Shown piece after piece: positions 1-8,791 of a stretch of DNA of 64,000 nucleotides. Under the pieces are notes generated by a model. The model saw only the letters and a program-made list of their open reading frames with translations. It had not been told where the DNA came from and did not search any database. Position 1 is the stretch's first letter. Every line of letters starts with the position of its first letter. The position numbers were made by a program, and so were the translations under genes. Location of the stretch: contig JADJTY010000005.1 in assembly GCA_016710935.1 (NCBI GenBank), positions 199,478 to 263,477 on the forward strand. Direction: 5' to 3'. This DNA is from Chitinophagaceae bacterium. Lineage in GTDB: Bacteria; Bacteroidota; Bacteroidia; Chitinophagales; Chitinophagaceae.

Positions 1-72
1 AAAAGTAAAAAAACAAAAGCTGTTAATTGTTTCATGTTATACTATTGAATGTTTATTATGAGTGTTTAATTT

Positions 73-660
73 TTATGATAATAAAGCAGGGAATCGCTCC
101 CATGCCATTTTAAAAGCGATACCTGATGCAACCAGTGACAAGCCCCACACCCACCATTTTCTTTTAAGGCCGGCTTTATTAACCAACAGGTAACTCAGGA
201 TTAATATTGCTGTAACCACTGCAATCTGCCCTGCTTCCAGGCCAATATTAAATCCAAATAAACTCCATCCCATTGACTGATCTTTTGCCAGCATAAAACG
301 AATGGCATTTGCAAAGCCCAGTCCATGTACCAGGCCAAAGAAAAGCGCCAGAAAATAATTCAACCTGAGTGATCGTGGCTGAAAATCTTTTTGGAAAAAA
401 TTAAAAAGAGCTGTTGCTACGATCGTACAGGGAATCAGAAACTCAACCCAATCTGAATTTACCCTTACTATATCAAACACACTTAGAGCCAAAGTAAGTG
501 AATGGCCGATGGTGAATGCTGTTACCAATATCAATACCTGTTTCCAGTTACCAATCAGGTAAATCGCTGACAGTGCCAGTATAAACAACCAATGATCTTT
601 CGCTTCCAGGGCAATGATATGTTGCCACCCTATTTCAAAATAAAATCCTAAATCCTGCAT
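73..660 (-). CDS. HupE/UreJ-family membrane protein
   Basis: This 195-aa protein is almost entirely hydrophobic, with about six membrane segments. It carries the HupE/UreJ-type motifs FTIGHSLTLAL (about 49-59), FGLVHGLGFA (108-117) and FNIGLEAGQ (137-145), whose His and Glu residues are thought to handle a metal ion, usually nickel or cobalt, at the inner membrane. The ATG at 660 follows the divergent intergenic region shared with the gene at 747. In Bacteroidota this family is often found beside a DUF6702 protein, as here. The transported ion is not evident from the sequence; the family call is firm and the substrate is open. Confidence 0.85.
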   Translation of the reverse strand: MQDLGFYFEIGWQHIIALEAKDHWLFILALSAIYLIGNWKQVLILVTAFTIGHSLTLALSVFDIVRVNSDWVEFLIPCTIVATALFNFFQKDFQPRSLRLNYFLALFFGLVHGLGFANAIRFMLAKDQSMGWSLFGFNIGLEAGQIAVVTAILILSYLLVNKAGLKRKWWVWGLSLVASGIAFKMAWERFPALLS

Positions 661-688
661 GAAACGGATAATAATTGACTGTTTAGAT

Positions 689-696
689 TAGTTTTG
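689..696 (+). promoter_or_regulatory. Bacteroidetes -7 element for the DUF6702-like gene
   Basis: TAGTTTTG matches the Bacteroidetes -7 consensus TAnnTTTG exactly and lies about 50 nt before the ATG at 747. No clear -33 TTTG is visible at the expected distance. Confidence 0.5.
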
Positions 697-746
697 TCTT
701 GCAATGTATCTTTAAAGAAACGAATTTTCATCAATCTGTTAGCTAA

Positions 747-1253
747 ATGGCAAGTTTTTTATTTAAGTGGTTACTGATTAGCGGACTGGCTTTTAATCCT
801 GCACCGGCAACATATCATCCTATTTATGTAAGTGTTACCGAAATTGAACACAATGCCAAAGACAAAACCCTGGAAGTAAGTTGTAAGATATTTACGGATG
901 ATTTTGAGAAAACGCTTCGCTCAACTTATAATACCTATGTTGACCTCCTGAAACCCAAAGATAAAAACGCTACCAACAAACTGGTAGCCGATTATGTGCA
1001 AAAACATTTGCTGATCAAAGTGGATGGAAAACCGGTTGCCTTACAGTTTTTAGGTTACGAACAGGATGAAGAAGGCATTGTAAGTTATTACCAGGTCAAT
1101 AATATCAACACGATAAAAAAGCTTGATATTACAGACAATATTTTATTTGAATATAAAAAAGAACAACTCAGCATTATACATACCACGGTAAACGGAAATA
1201 AGAAAAGCACCAAGCTGGTTAATCCCGATGACAAGTACAGTTTTGAGTTTTGA
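747..1253 (+). CDS. DUF6702-like exported protein
   Basis: A 168-aa protein with a short hydrophobic N-terminus (about 5-20) suggesting export, followed by a soluble beta-rich region. The segment HPIYVSVTEIEHN near residue 24 and the pattern of a small periplasmic or surface domain fit the DUF6702 family of Bacteroidota. Function is unknown. It is divergent from the HupE-like gene, a common partnership. The end at 1253 runs directly into an abnormal poly-G stretch, but the C-terminal DDKYSFEF looks natural, so the gene seems complete. Confidence 0.7.
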   Translation: MASFLFKWLLISGLAFNPAPATYHPIYVSVTEIEHNAKDKTLEVSCKIFTDDFEKTLRSTYNTYVDLLKPKDKNATNKLVADYVQKHLLIKVDGKPVALQFLGYEQDEEGIVSYYQVNNINTIKKLDITDNILFEYKKEQLSIIHTTVNGNKKSTKLVNPDDKYSFEF

Positions 1254-1640
1254 GTCTTTGGTTGTGTGCTGAGGCGGGGGGGGGCCGGGGGGGGGGGGGG
1301 GGGCCCACATGAAGAGGGGGGGGGGGGCGCGCCGTTTTTGTTTTTTTTCCCCCAATTGGGTGGGGTTAAAAAAAAACCAGAGCGGGGGAGGGGGGGGCGC
1401 GGGTTTCTGCCTCCGGTAACAAAACCAAAAAAACCTAAAAGAAACCACGCGGGTTCCAGTTCCCCAGAGAAACCGAGCTTCTGCCATTACTGAACCAGAT
1501 GAATCCTTGATCTGATCCTTAAATTTATTTTCTTTTAAAAGGGGTGGGGGGGGGGGGGGGGGGGGGGGGGTGCTGCCAACTCAAGATCTCAATTTGTTTC
1601 GGTGGGTATTTTAAGTTATAACCCAGCTAAACCCAAAACC
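1254..1640. other. Gene-free poly-G tract, probable sequence artefact
   Basis: No believable gene lies here. The stretch contains long G runs (about 1267-1303, 1315-1328 and 1541-1570) mixed with short T and A runs, unlike anything else in the window. Open frames through it are Gly/Pro/Arg-only low-complexity strings. It lies between two convergent genes (ends at 1253 and 1641), where a terminator would be expected, so a hairpin that sequenced badly is possible. Treat its length and sequence as unreliable. Confidence 0.7.
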
Positions 1641-2936
1641 CTAATCCTCCATATCCTCTTTTAGTTCTTCAGATATTTTTACGAGAAGTTTATCAATACG
1701 CTGTCCGTCCATATCTATAATTTCAATATCAAAGCCACGCCATTCAAATTTTTCACCAGTTTTAGGAATATGTTCTAACTCATGTAATACAAAACCAGCC
1801 AGCGTATCAAAATCATGGTCGGCTTCATTCATCCATTCAGTTTTTCCAAAGCGGCTTAAAAAATCATAAAAAGGAATCTGGGCATCCACTAAAAAAGTAC
1901 CATCGGATCGTTCTATAATTTCATATTCATCCTGCCCGGTTTGCGGCACATCTCCTACGATCGCTTCTAAAATATCATTCAGCGTTATCATGCCTTCCAA
2001 TGTTCCGTATTCATTTACAATAAAGCAACCGTGAATTTTTGTTTCTTTAAATTTTTCCAGCAATTGGTAAGCTGTATTATTTTCAGGTACAAATAAGGCA
2101 GGTTTTGCAATGTCTTTTAATAACACATCAGGCGGGGCCTTTAATAAATCCTTTACGCTGATGATACCTTTAATATTATCAATAGTTTCTTCGCAAACCG
2201 GATAGCTGGAATAGATAACAGCATCCATTTTATCTTTTACCTGTTGTACTGTTTCGCTTCCGTCAAACCAGGCGATATCGGTGCGGTGTGTCATCAGTGA
2301 TGTTATGTTCCGGTCGCCCAGGTGAAACAACCGTTCAATAATTTCTTTTTCTTCTTCTTCAATGGCGCCATGCTCACTTCCTTCTGCCACCATCGCTTTG
2401 ATCTCTTCTTCTGTAACCTGGTTATCGCTTACTTTAAGTTTAAAAAGTTTTACAATTATTTTGGTTGATGAAGTTAATAACCAGATAAAAGGAAAAGTGA
2501 TCTTGCTTAACCAGCTCATCGGTTTTGCAAAATTTTTGGCCAGGAATTCGGGCCTTGATAAGCCGATCCGTTTAGGAACCAATTCGCCCAGCACCAGGGA
2601 AAAATAAGTAAGTATGACTACGATAATAGTTGTTGCAATACCATTGCTGTAATCCCTGCTCCAATCAAAACGATTGAAATATTCAATGAGTGGTGTTTTT
2701 AAATTTTCGCCTGAGAAGATACCGGTTAAAATGCCGATAAGCGTAATGCCTACCTGAACGGTGGAGAGAAAAACATCGGGATTATTAGACAGTTTAAGGG
2801 CGGCTTTTGCTTTTTCATCTCCCTTATTTGCCTGTCCTTCCAGCCTGGCCTTACGGGCCGAAACCAGGGCTATTTCAGCCATTGAAAAAACCCCGTTTAT
2901 AAGTATAAGGCCTAATATTATCAGTATTTCCGTCAT
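1641..2936 (-). CDS. CNNM/CBS-domain (hemolysin/CorC family) membrane protein
   Basis: The 431-aa protein has the CNNM/DUF21 layout: an N-terminal half with four hydrophobic segments (about 1-170, including NGVFSMAEIALVSARKARLE and GELVPKRIGLS), a CBS-domain pair (about 200-325, with LMTHRTDIAWF and GCFIVNEYGTLEGMITLNDI) and a C-terminal CorC_HlyC domain (about 340-425). Relatives include CorB/CorC and MpfA, linked to magnesium export, and gliding-associated GldE-type proteins. The old name hemolysin is misleading. It is transcribed alone, convergent with the DUF6702-like gene. The exact ion and physiological role cannot be read from the sequence. Confidence 0.88.
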   Translation of the reverse strand: MTEILIILGLILINGVFSMAEIALVSARKARLEGQANKGDEKAKAALKLSNNPDVFLSTVQVGITLIGILTGIFSGENLKTPLIEYFNRFDWSRDYSNGIATTIIVVILTYFSLVLGELVPKRIGLSRPEFLAKNFAKPMSWLSKITFPFIWLLTSSTKIIVKLFKLKVSDNQVTEEEIKAMVAEGSEHGAIEEEEKEIIERLFHLGDRNITSLMTHRTDIAWFDGSETVQQVKDKMDAVIYSSYPVCEETIDNIKGIISVKDLLKAPPDVLLKDIAKPALFVPENNTAYQLLEKFKETKIHGCFIVNEYGTLEGMITLNDILEAIVGDVPQTGQDEYEIIERSDGTFLVDAQIPFYDFLSRFGKTEWMNEADHDFDTLAGFVLHELEHIPKTGEKFEWRGFDIEIIDMDGQRIDKLLVKISEELKEDMED

Positions 2937-3048
2937 GTATTTTTAAGCTAAACTGCAGTTTTTATTAAACAGTTCTGGTGCAAATATCTATAAACTATAT
3001 TAAACGATACTTTAAGGTAAATTAATTAATAAATCAGGAAGTCTGAAA

Positions 3049-3627
3049 TCATGCGGGCTGATGTAGTTTTCCTGCATTAAACCGGTTAACAACAGAGGCC
3101 ATACTAAACCCTATAATGCAGCCCAAAATGCCACCGCCAATCACATCACCCGGAAAATGCACTCCCACATACACCTGGGCATAACAAATGGAAAAAGCCC
3201 ATAGGAATAACAACAGCATCCAATTACCCAGGTATTTTTTTAACGCCATATATAAATACATGGCAAGGCCAAAATGATTGGCTGCGTGTGAGGAGGTGAA
3301 GCTGCCGTTGCCCGGCCGGTATGGTAATAAAAACCTCACCATAGTTCCTATATCGGGATCATTGAAAGGGCGTAAACGGTCGAAATAAGGTTTTATGACC
3401 TTACTGCTGATACCATCTGTAAGGGTAATGGTAATAATGCCAAAAGCAATGATCCAAAAAGCCTGTTTTTTAAAATTGATAATTATTAATAATCCCATGA
3501 AAAGATAGAATGGGATCCAGACATTGGAGTTCCGGAGCCAGGGCATTATCCAGTCGAAAAAAGGATTTGTCCACTGCCCGTTTACCAGTTTAAAAAATTC
3601 TTTATCAAAATGAACAAGTTGCTGCAT
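3049..3627 (-). CDS. PAP2-family membrane phosphatase
   Basis: A 192-aa, five- to six-segment membrane protein with the three PAP2 signature blocks: K79-x6-RP87 (KPYFDRLRP), SSHAANHFG (112-120, the PSGH-type block with catalytic His114) and VGVHFPGD (154-161, equivalent to SRxxxxxHxxxD). The reaction is removal of phosphate from a lipid phosphate or pyrophosphate at the periplasmic face, for example recycling undecaprenyl pyrophosphate or dephosphorylating lipid A. It is the last gene of a three-gene operon after GtrA and GT39 (21 nt from GtrA), which favours a lipid-linked sugar substrate. Confidence 0.88.
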   Translation of the reverse strand: MQQLVHFDKEFFKLVNGQWTNPFFDWIMPWLRNSNVWIPFYLFMGLLIIINFKKQAFWIIAFGIITITLTDGISSKVIKPYFDRLRPFNDPDIGTMVRFLLPYRPGNGSFTSSHAANHFGLAMYLYMALKKYLGNWMLLLFLWAFSICYAQVYVGVHFPGDVIGGGILGCIIGFSMASVVNRFNAGKLHQPA

Positions 3628-3648
3628 AGCAGAATTATAAGGGATGGT

Positions 3649-4029
3649 TTATTTAAATGTAAAGAAATTATTTGCCAGAAAGTTCCAGATAAAAACGATC
3701 ACGATCGCCATCAGTTTTGCCAGGTAAAAATTCTTATCTTTTTTCTGGTGAAAAAAATATAGGAATGTAGTATTCAGCAATAAGCCAATCAAACTTACGA
3801 TAACAAATATAATAAACTCTTTTAACCACAGGGGGTTGCTGCTGGTGAACGTCCAACGCCGGTTTATGCTGTAGTTACAGATAACTGCCAGCGTAAAACC
3901 GCAACCATTGGCAACATATTTATTCCATTTCAGTTTTTCCTTACAAAGCCAGGTGGTACTAAAATCAATCATCATGCCCAGTAAACCCACCAGGCCAAAT
4001 TTGATCATTTTAATGATGAAAGGAAACAT
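3649..4029 (-). CDS. GtrA-like membrane protein
   Basis: A 126-aa protein with four membrane segments and the GtrA pattern: KFGLVGLLGMMIDFSTTW at the N-terminus, CNYSINRRWTFTS (about 51-63) and a closing FLANNFFTFK. GtrA-family proteins are thought to flip polyprenyl-phosphate sugars or act as membrane partners of surface glycosyltransferases. The gene starts 6 nt after the GT39 stop and precedes the PAP2 gene, so it probably supplies or shuttles the lipid-linked sugar donor used by the GT39 enzyme. Confidence 0.88.
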   Translation of the reverse strand: MFPFIIKMIKFGLVGLLGMMIDFSTTWLCKEKLKWNKYVANGCGFTLAVICNYSINRRWTFTSSNPLWLKEFIIFVIVSLIGLLLNTTFLYFFHQKKDKNFYLAKLMAIVIVFIWNFLANNFFTFK

Positions 4030-4035
4030 GAAATA

Positions 4036-5709
4036 TTATTTTGAATGATCTTTTCGGGTTACCAAAGTAATTGCAAATGTATCCAATACATTCTGCCTGG
4101 TTTTATGATTGATGAATTTGCCGTTTACCTGGCTTACATGAAAATAGGGAAAGGTTTTCAGCGGAGTTAACGTCACCGAATCCGTATTCATATCTTTCAG
4201 ATCCTGTACCGCACCAAATAAATACAGTGAATCATTTGATGCAATATTGTTGATAACTGTTGAATCAGGATTACTGTAATCCGTTTTACCGTTATAATAA
4301 AAATCAAAACTGGTAGAAAGGCATTTGTATAAAGTAACTGTGGGTTGAGCTGGTTGCAGATTAAGCCACTTACCAGCCATCATACCTGCCTGATATTTTA
4401 ATAAAGAAGGATAGAACAAACAATTTATAAAAACAGCCACCAGCAATGCCAATCCTATATTTTTTTTAAGCACTGCAAGCAGGGTATTTTGTGTTTTATA
4501 AAAAAGGGTAGCTACGACAATTAAACCGGCCACAATAAAAAACCAAAGAGCCGAATCGAAAGCATATATAATGATGATGCCCATTACCGCTGCAAAAACC
4601 AACACAAATAATACGGTTTGAAAAATATTGATCCGGTTCATCGCTTTTTCTGAAGTCCCTTCCAGCAGGTATGCCGCCGTTATCATGGAGAAATGAGGGA
4701 ACAGAATAACAATATAATGCGGCAACTGGAATTTAGAAAAGGTAAACATCATAAAACTAAACAGGGCACTGCCACCGATGATCCATCTTTGCAAAGCCGG
4801 TTCGGTGTTTTTCTTCTTTCTGAAAAAATTAATTACAGCCAGTAAAAGTAATATGGACCAGGGAATAAAAGCCCACAAAGTGGTATGCAGAAAAAAGGAC
4901 AGATCGCCTTTGCCGGTTATAGGGCCGTTATTAAAAAAGCGCCCAAACTGGCTGTCCCAGAAAAAGAACCGCAGGCCCGAAACATCGGTTTTGCCGTAAA
5001 CAACTTTTTCGGGATGCAGATCAAATTGCAAATAAAGCGCATACAGTTCCGGCAAAATAAAAATGAATACCAGCAGTACAAAAACATACCATTTTAGTTT
5101 TATAAATTCTTGCCATTGCTTTGTACGTATCCAGTAAATAACAAAGCCAACTGCAATGGTGATCAGTACAAAAATGCCCTTTGTCATGGCAGCGCAGGCA
5201 GCAAATAAAGCTGCTGCTACGATATGCCGGAACCAGGTAGATTCAAATGCCCGGTACATATGATACATGGCTGCTACCACAAAAGCGGTGAGGTAAATTT
5301 CAACCTTGCCATCAAAATTGGAAATGATAATATGCAGGGCACTGCCATAAATTAATGTAGCTAGCCTGGCTGTTTCTTTTGAATAAATAACGCAGGCAAG
5401 CCGGTAACAGTAAAAAAGAGAGACAACAAATAAAATAAAAGAAGGAAGCTTGTAAGCAAAAGCGTTATATCCGAATATTTTAAAACTGGTGGCTGCCATC
5501 CAGAAAGGCAGGTGAGGTTTATCAAGCCAGTCGGCACCATTAACCCATAAAAAAAGCCAGTTGCCGCTTTTTGCGATTTCTTTGGCCAGGGCGGCATAAA
5601 TGGTTCCGTCGGGTTCCATAATTTCATTAAACAGCCCTGTAAAATTTAAACAGGTAACAAGTGCCAGTAAAAATAAAAAGGAAGATCTTGAGAGCTGGAT
5701 TGCCGGCAT
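4036..5709 (-). CDS. GT39-family (ArnT/PMT-like) glycosyltransferase
   Basis: The frame is open to a TTG at 5733, but that codon sits inside the -7 promoter element, so the ATG at 5709 is the sensible start (557 aa). The protein has about ten to twelve membrane segments and the GT-C signature of ArnT-type enzymes: EIMEPDGTIYAALAKEI with the acidic pair in the first periplasmic loop, then WLFLWVNGADWLDKPHLPFW, and a C-terminal periplasmic domain with the family's LYKCL...FDFYYNGKTDY element. It would move a sugar from an undecaprenyl-phosphate donor to an envelope acceptor such as lipid A or protein. It is first in the GT39-GtrA-PAP2 operon. Confidence 0.88.
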   Translation of the reverse strand: MPAIQLSRSSFLFLLALVTCLNFTGLFNEIMEPDGTIYAALAKEIAKSGNWLFLWVNGADWLDKPHLPFWMAATSFKIFGYNAFAYKLPSFILFVVSLFYCYRLACVIYSKETARLATLIYGSALHIIISNFDGKVEIYLTAFVVAAMYHMYRAFESTWFRHIVAAALFAACAAMTKGIFVLITIAVGFVIYWIRTKQWQEFIKLKWYVFVLLVFIFILPELYALYLQFDLHPEKVVYGKTDVSGLRFFFWDSQFGRFFNNGPITGKGDLSFFLHTTLWAFIPWSILLLLAVINFFRKKKNTEPALQRWIIGGSALFSFMMFTFSKFQLPHYIVILFPHFSMITAAYLLEGTSEKAMNRINIFQTVLFVLVFAAVMGIIIIYAFDSALWFFIVAGLIVVATLFYKTQNTLLAVLKKNIGLALLVAVFINCLFYPSLLKYQAGMMAGKWLNLQPAQPTVTLYKCLSTSFDFYYNGKTDYSNPDSTVINNIASNDSLYLFGAVQDLKDMNTDSVTLTPLKTFPYFHVSQVNGKFINHKTRQNVLDTFAITLVTRKDHSK

Positions 5710-5730
5710 GAATTGAGTTTTAAAACGGCT

Positions 5731-5738
5731 CAAATATA
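5731..5738 (-). promoter_or_regulatory. -7 element of the GT39 operon
   Basis: Read on the minus strand this is TATATTTG, an exact TAnnTTTG match, ending 21 nt before the ATG at 5709. It fixes the start codon because the alternative TTG at 5733 lies within it. Confidence 0.6.
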
Positions 5739-5775
5739 TTGATTAATCCTGTAGGTTAAATTCCGAAATAGATTA

Positions 5776-5842
5776 AAGGGTTGCTAACCTTGAAAAAAGG
5801 ATTTATACCTGTAATGAACTTTTAAAAAGATTGGCAACCCTT
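5776..5842. repeat. Inverted repeat in the divergent promoter region
   Basis: AAGGGTTGC (5776-5784) is repeated inverted as GCAACCCTT (5834-5842), with 49 nt between. It sits between the divergent GT39 operon and the LTA-synthase-like gene. It could be an operator or a small structured element; no T-tract follows, so it is not a typical terminator. Confidence 0.45.
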
Positions 5843-5935
5843 AGAACATTTCTTGCTGACATACAAACTGTGCCAAAGCTGTTTAACTGTTTGTATATTC
5901 GCAGTCCCCGTTCTGGCTAAGGAAATTAAAAAACT

Positions 5936-7918
5936 ATGCTCATCAGTTGGCGTGTTCCCAAAACTATACAATGGATAGTAAAGCTATTCCTGATATACCT
6001 GTGTATATTTACCGCCTTTCGCATGGCTACAGTGATTTGTTTTAAGCCTGGTTCAATTTCACTAGCACAACTGGCACCTTCTTTTTGGCTGGGGTTAAAA
6101 TATGACCTGCGCTGGATATCCATTATTTTATTGCCGATAGCCGTACTTTCTGTATTGCCAAGGTTATCGCCATTTACCAGTAACCGGGGTAAAAAATTCT
6201 GGACTGCCTACCTGGGCATTACCACTTTACTGGTATTGTTTTTTTATGGCGCCGATTTTGGCCAGTTTGCTTACATCAATGCAAGGCTTAATGCCGATGC
6301 CCTCATCTTTGCCGAAGATCCCCGGGAAAGCCTCCAGATGGTATGGCAAACCTATCCTGTTGTATGGATCCTGATCGGATTGATTGGTGCGGTAATGATG
6401 ATGATCTGGATGTTTCGCAAAATGCATGTGGATGTAACTGAAAGGAATATGAACATCCATAAATTTACATACCGCCGCAGGTGGCATGCAGCAGCTTTAT
6501 TGCTGATGGGATGGTTTGTGTATGGTTTCTTTACTGTAAAACCACTTGATTTTTTTAAGGCTTTTGATCTGAATGATGAATTTAAAAGTAACCTTGCCTT
6601 AAACCCCATGCAGAATTTTTTTACCACATTGCGTTTCAGAAATCCTGATCACAACAGCAAGGCCAATGATTACTATAATGACATGTGCAGTTTTCTGCAA
6701 CTGGAGAAATATGGTGGTGCAAAAAACAGGTACAGCAGGTTGGTTCAACCGGGAAGCCGTGCATTTGAAAGTCAGCCCAATGTGGTGCTGGTTATCTGCG
6801 AAAGTTTCAGCATGTACAAAAGCAGCATGAGTGGTAACCCCTTAAACAGCACACCTTATTTTAACCAGATGTGTAAGGAAGGTATTTTTTTTGAACGTTG
6901 TTTTACACCCAGTTTTGGCACCGCCCGTGGCATTTTTGCAACTATTACCGGAATACCGGATGTGCAGCTTTCTAAATTCAGTACCCGAAATGAAGAATCG
7001 GTAAACCAACGAACGATCATCAATGATTTTGACGGCTACGAAAAATATTATTTTATCGGCGGGCGAAGCCAGTTCAATAATTTTAAAGGATTGGTGGGTA
7101 ATATAAACAACTTACATGTTTATGAAGAAGGCAGCTACAGGGCGCCAGCACTGAATGTATGGGGTATCAGCGATAAAAATCTTTTCCTGGAGGCCAATGA
7201 AGTGCTGTCAAAGCAGCAAAAACCCTTTTTTGCCATTATTCAAACGGCCGATAATCACCGCCCTTTTAATATACCGGAAGAAGACAAGGACTTTGTGCGT
7301 GAGCTGATCACCAATGAAGATCTGCAAAAATATGGTTTTGAATCGCTGAAAGAATTTCATGCTTTTGCCTATACCGATTACTGCATTAAAAAATTCATGG
7401 AAGCAGCAAAGAGTTCGCCTCATTTTAATAATACCATTTTTGTTTTCACAGGCGATCATGGTGTGGAAGGTAATGCCACTGCCATTTATCCCAAAGCCTG
7501 GACAGAGCAGCGCCTGAGTGATGAGCATGTGCCTTTGTTGTTTTATGCCCCTGCCCTGCTCTCGCCACAAAAAAGGGCCGAAGCAGTATCTCAAATTGAT
7601 ATTTTACCAACCATTGCAGGCATGATGATGCAGCCTTATTTAAATACAACCCTGGGAAGAGACCTGCTTGATTCGGCCAAAAAAGAAAACGCTGCATTTA
7701 TTATTTACCATGCACCGGGCTGGATCGGAGTGGTGAATGATGATTATTTTTTCAGGAAAAATATAAGGTTTAAAAAAGAGGAGCTGTTGCCTGTGCGCAA
7801 TGACCTGCCCATATTAACACAACTTCAATATGATTCGGTAAAAGCACATTTATCTCAACTTACTTCTGCTATGTATGAAACGTCGAGGTGGATGTTGATC
7901 AATAATAAGAATAAGTAG
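5936..7918 (+). CDS. LTA synthase-like sulfatase-superfamily phosphotransferase
   Basis: A 660-aa protein with five N-terminal membrane segments (about 12-205) followed by a periplasmic alkaline-phosphatase/sulfatase-fold domain (about 280-620). Metal and catalytic landmarks are VICESFS (Glu289), FGTARG with nucleophile Thr329, a conserved HRPF segment (441-444) and TGDHG (505-509). Gram-negative members transfer phosphoglycerol or phosphoethanolamine to envelope glycans or lipids; Bacteroidota do not make lipoteichoic acid, so the name reflects fold only. It is divergent from the GT39-GtrA-PAP2 operon, suggesting a joint role in decorating the outer envelope. The ATG at 5936 is the first good start. 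Confidence 0.85.
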   Translation: MLISWRVPKTIQWIVKLFLIYLCIFTAFRMATVICFKPGSISLAQLAPSFWLGLKYDLRWISIILLPIAVLSVLPRLSPFTSNRGKKFWTAYLGITTLLVLFFYGADFGQFAYINARLNADALIFAEDPRESLQMVWQTYPVVWILIGLIGAVMMMIWMFRKMHVDVTERNMNIHKFTYRRRWHAAALLLMGWFVYGFFTVKPLDFFKAFDLNDEFKSNLALNPMQNFFTTLRFRNPDHNSKANDYYNDMCSFLQLEKYGGAKNRYSRLVQPGSRAFESQPNVVLVICESFSMYKSSMSGNPLNSTPYFNQMCKEGIFFERCFTPSFGTARGIFATITGIPDVQLSKFSTRNEESVNQRTIINDFDGYEKYYFIGGRSQFNNFKGLVGNINNLHVYEEGSYRAPALNVWGISDKNLFLEANEVLSKQQKPFFAIIQTADNHRPFNIPEEDKDFVRELITNEDLQKYGFESLKEFHAFAYTDYCIKKFMEAAKSSPHFNNTIFVFTGDHGVEGNATAIYPKAWTEQRLSDEHVPLLFYAPALLSPQKRAEAVSQIDILPTIAGMMMQPYLNTTLGRDLLDSAKKENAAFIIYHAPGWIGVVNDDYFFRKNIRFKKEELLPVRNDLPILTQLQYDSVKAHLSQLTSAMYETSRWMLINNKNK

Positions 7919-7920
7919 TT

Positions 7921-8020
7921 CAGGTGTCAGGCTACTACGAAAAGAATCAGCACATTTGAGTTTTATTAATTACTTGTATAATCCAGAGCTTACAGAATGT
8001 TATTAGTGGACAGACACCTG
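7921..8020. repeat. Imperfect inverted-repeat element (copy A)
   Basis: CAGGTGTCAGGCTACTA (7921-7937) pairs with TAGTGGACAGACACCTG (8004-8020), 14 of 17 positions, bracketing about 66 nt of AT-rich DNA. It fills the gap between two convergent genes. A related element with the same GTC-A-GGCnACTAC arm occurs at 13348-13444. Confidence 0.55.
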
Positions 8021-8021
8021 A

Positions 8022-8786
8022 TCACCCTTTCACTTTCTTAGCAATCATCAGCATCCGTTGCGATTTTTTTACATCATAATTACCAAACCCATAATCTCCA
8101 AACACTTCCTGCAGCTGTAAACCCTGGTAGGCAAACATTTCGGTAAAATCGCCCAACGAAAACTTGGCTACTTTTTCAGTATAGATCAAAGGCTCACGCA
8201 AGGCTTCATCCTCAACAACTATTTTTTTATAAAAATGCGTTTCATCATACCATTTGGTGATCAGGAAATTGATACCGTCAATTTCTTTTTCAGATGTATG
8301 CACCAGGTTATCTTCGGCATAATGTACATTTAAAAAATCCATTACAAATATGCCGTTCTTTTTAATTGATTGGGCAATGGTGCGTATCGCATTATCATGC
8401 TCACGCCGGGTATTAAAATAACCAAAGCTGGTAAAGAAGTTAAAAGCGTAGTCAAAATAGTTTATCCAGAAAGGTAAACGCATATCGTGTTTGTAAAAAT
8501 GAAGCCTTTCTGTTTGAAACTGCAATGCTTCATGAATGCTATCCTCACTCAGGTCTATTCCCGTAACATCAAATCCCTGTCTGCCAGACAGGCAGGCTTC
8601 ATTGGCCAAATGAATGGAGTGACGGCCCTTGCCACAGGCTACATCCAGCATGCTGCTACCTGGTGCAGGTTTCAGGTAATTGATCAGTTTATCAATGAAA
8701 GCCTCCGCTTCTTTATCATCCCTGTTAAAATACAGTTGATGATAGTAAGGCGAGTTAAACCAATCTTTGAACCAGGTTTGTTGCAT
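8022..8786 (-). CDS. Class I SAM-dependent methyltransferase
   Basis: The frame opens at 8822, but the first 12 codons (MNYEPLTINFAH) are translated intergenic repeat; the ATG at 8786 lies 5 nt after a TAACTTTG promoter element and begins MQQTWFKDWF, the natural N-terminus (254 aa). Motif I is LDVACGKGRHS (about 47-57), the acidic SAM-ribose position follows in VTGIDLS, and DFLNVHYAEDN is further down. Residues 63-70 (EACLSGRQ) are an insertion between motifs I and II encoded by a palindromic repeat. Substrate unknown. Confidence 0.85.
   Translation of the reverse strand: MQQTWFKDWFNSPYYHQLYFNRDDKEAEAFIDKLINYLKPAPGSSMLDVACGKGRHSIHLANEACLSGRQGFDVTGIDLSEDSIHEALQFQTERLHFYKHDMRLPFWINYFDYAFNFFTSFGYFNTRREHDNAIRTIAQSIKKNGIFVMDFLNVHYAEDNLVHTSEKEIDGINFLITKWYDETHFYKKIVVEDEALREPLIYTEKVAKFSLGDFTEMFAYQGLQLQEVFGDYGFGNYDVKKSQRMLMIAKKVKG
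8576..8596. repeat. Palindromic repeat inserted in frame in the methyltransferase
   Basis: CCTGTCT-GCC-AGACAGG followed by CAGG forms a near-perfect palindrome. On the coding strand it reads as ACLSGRQ inside the methyltransferase, between SAM-binding motifs I and II, where the family normally continues directly. The same kind of CTGTCTG/CAGACAG palindrome is, from memory, a common interspersed repeat in Bacteroidota. Confidence 0.6.
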
Positions 8787-8791
8787 GTGGG

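Noticed and set aside
1143..1493. Two open frames (114 aa minus, 75 aa plus) through the poly-G stretch
   Set aside because: Both are Gly/Pro/Arg low-complexity translation of homopolymers and lack any family pattern.
1254..1640. G-quadruplex regulatory region
   Set aside because: G runs of this length and irregularity between convergent genes are better explained as an artefact.
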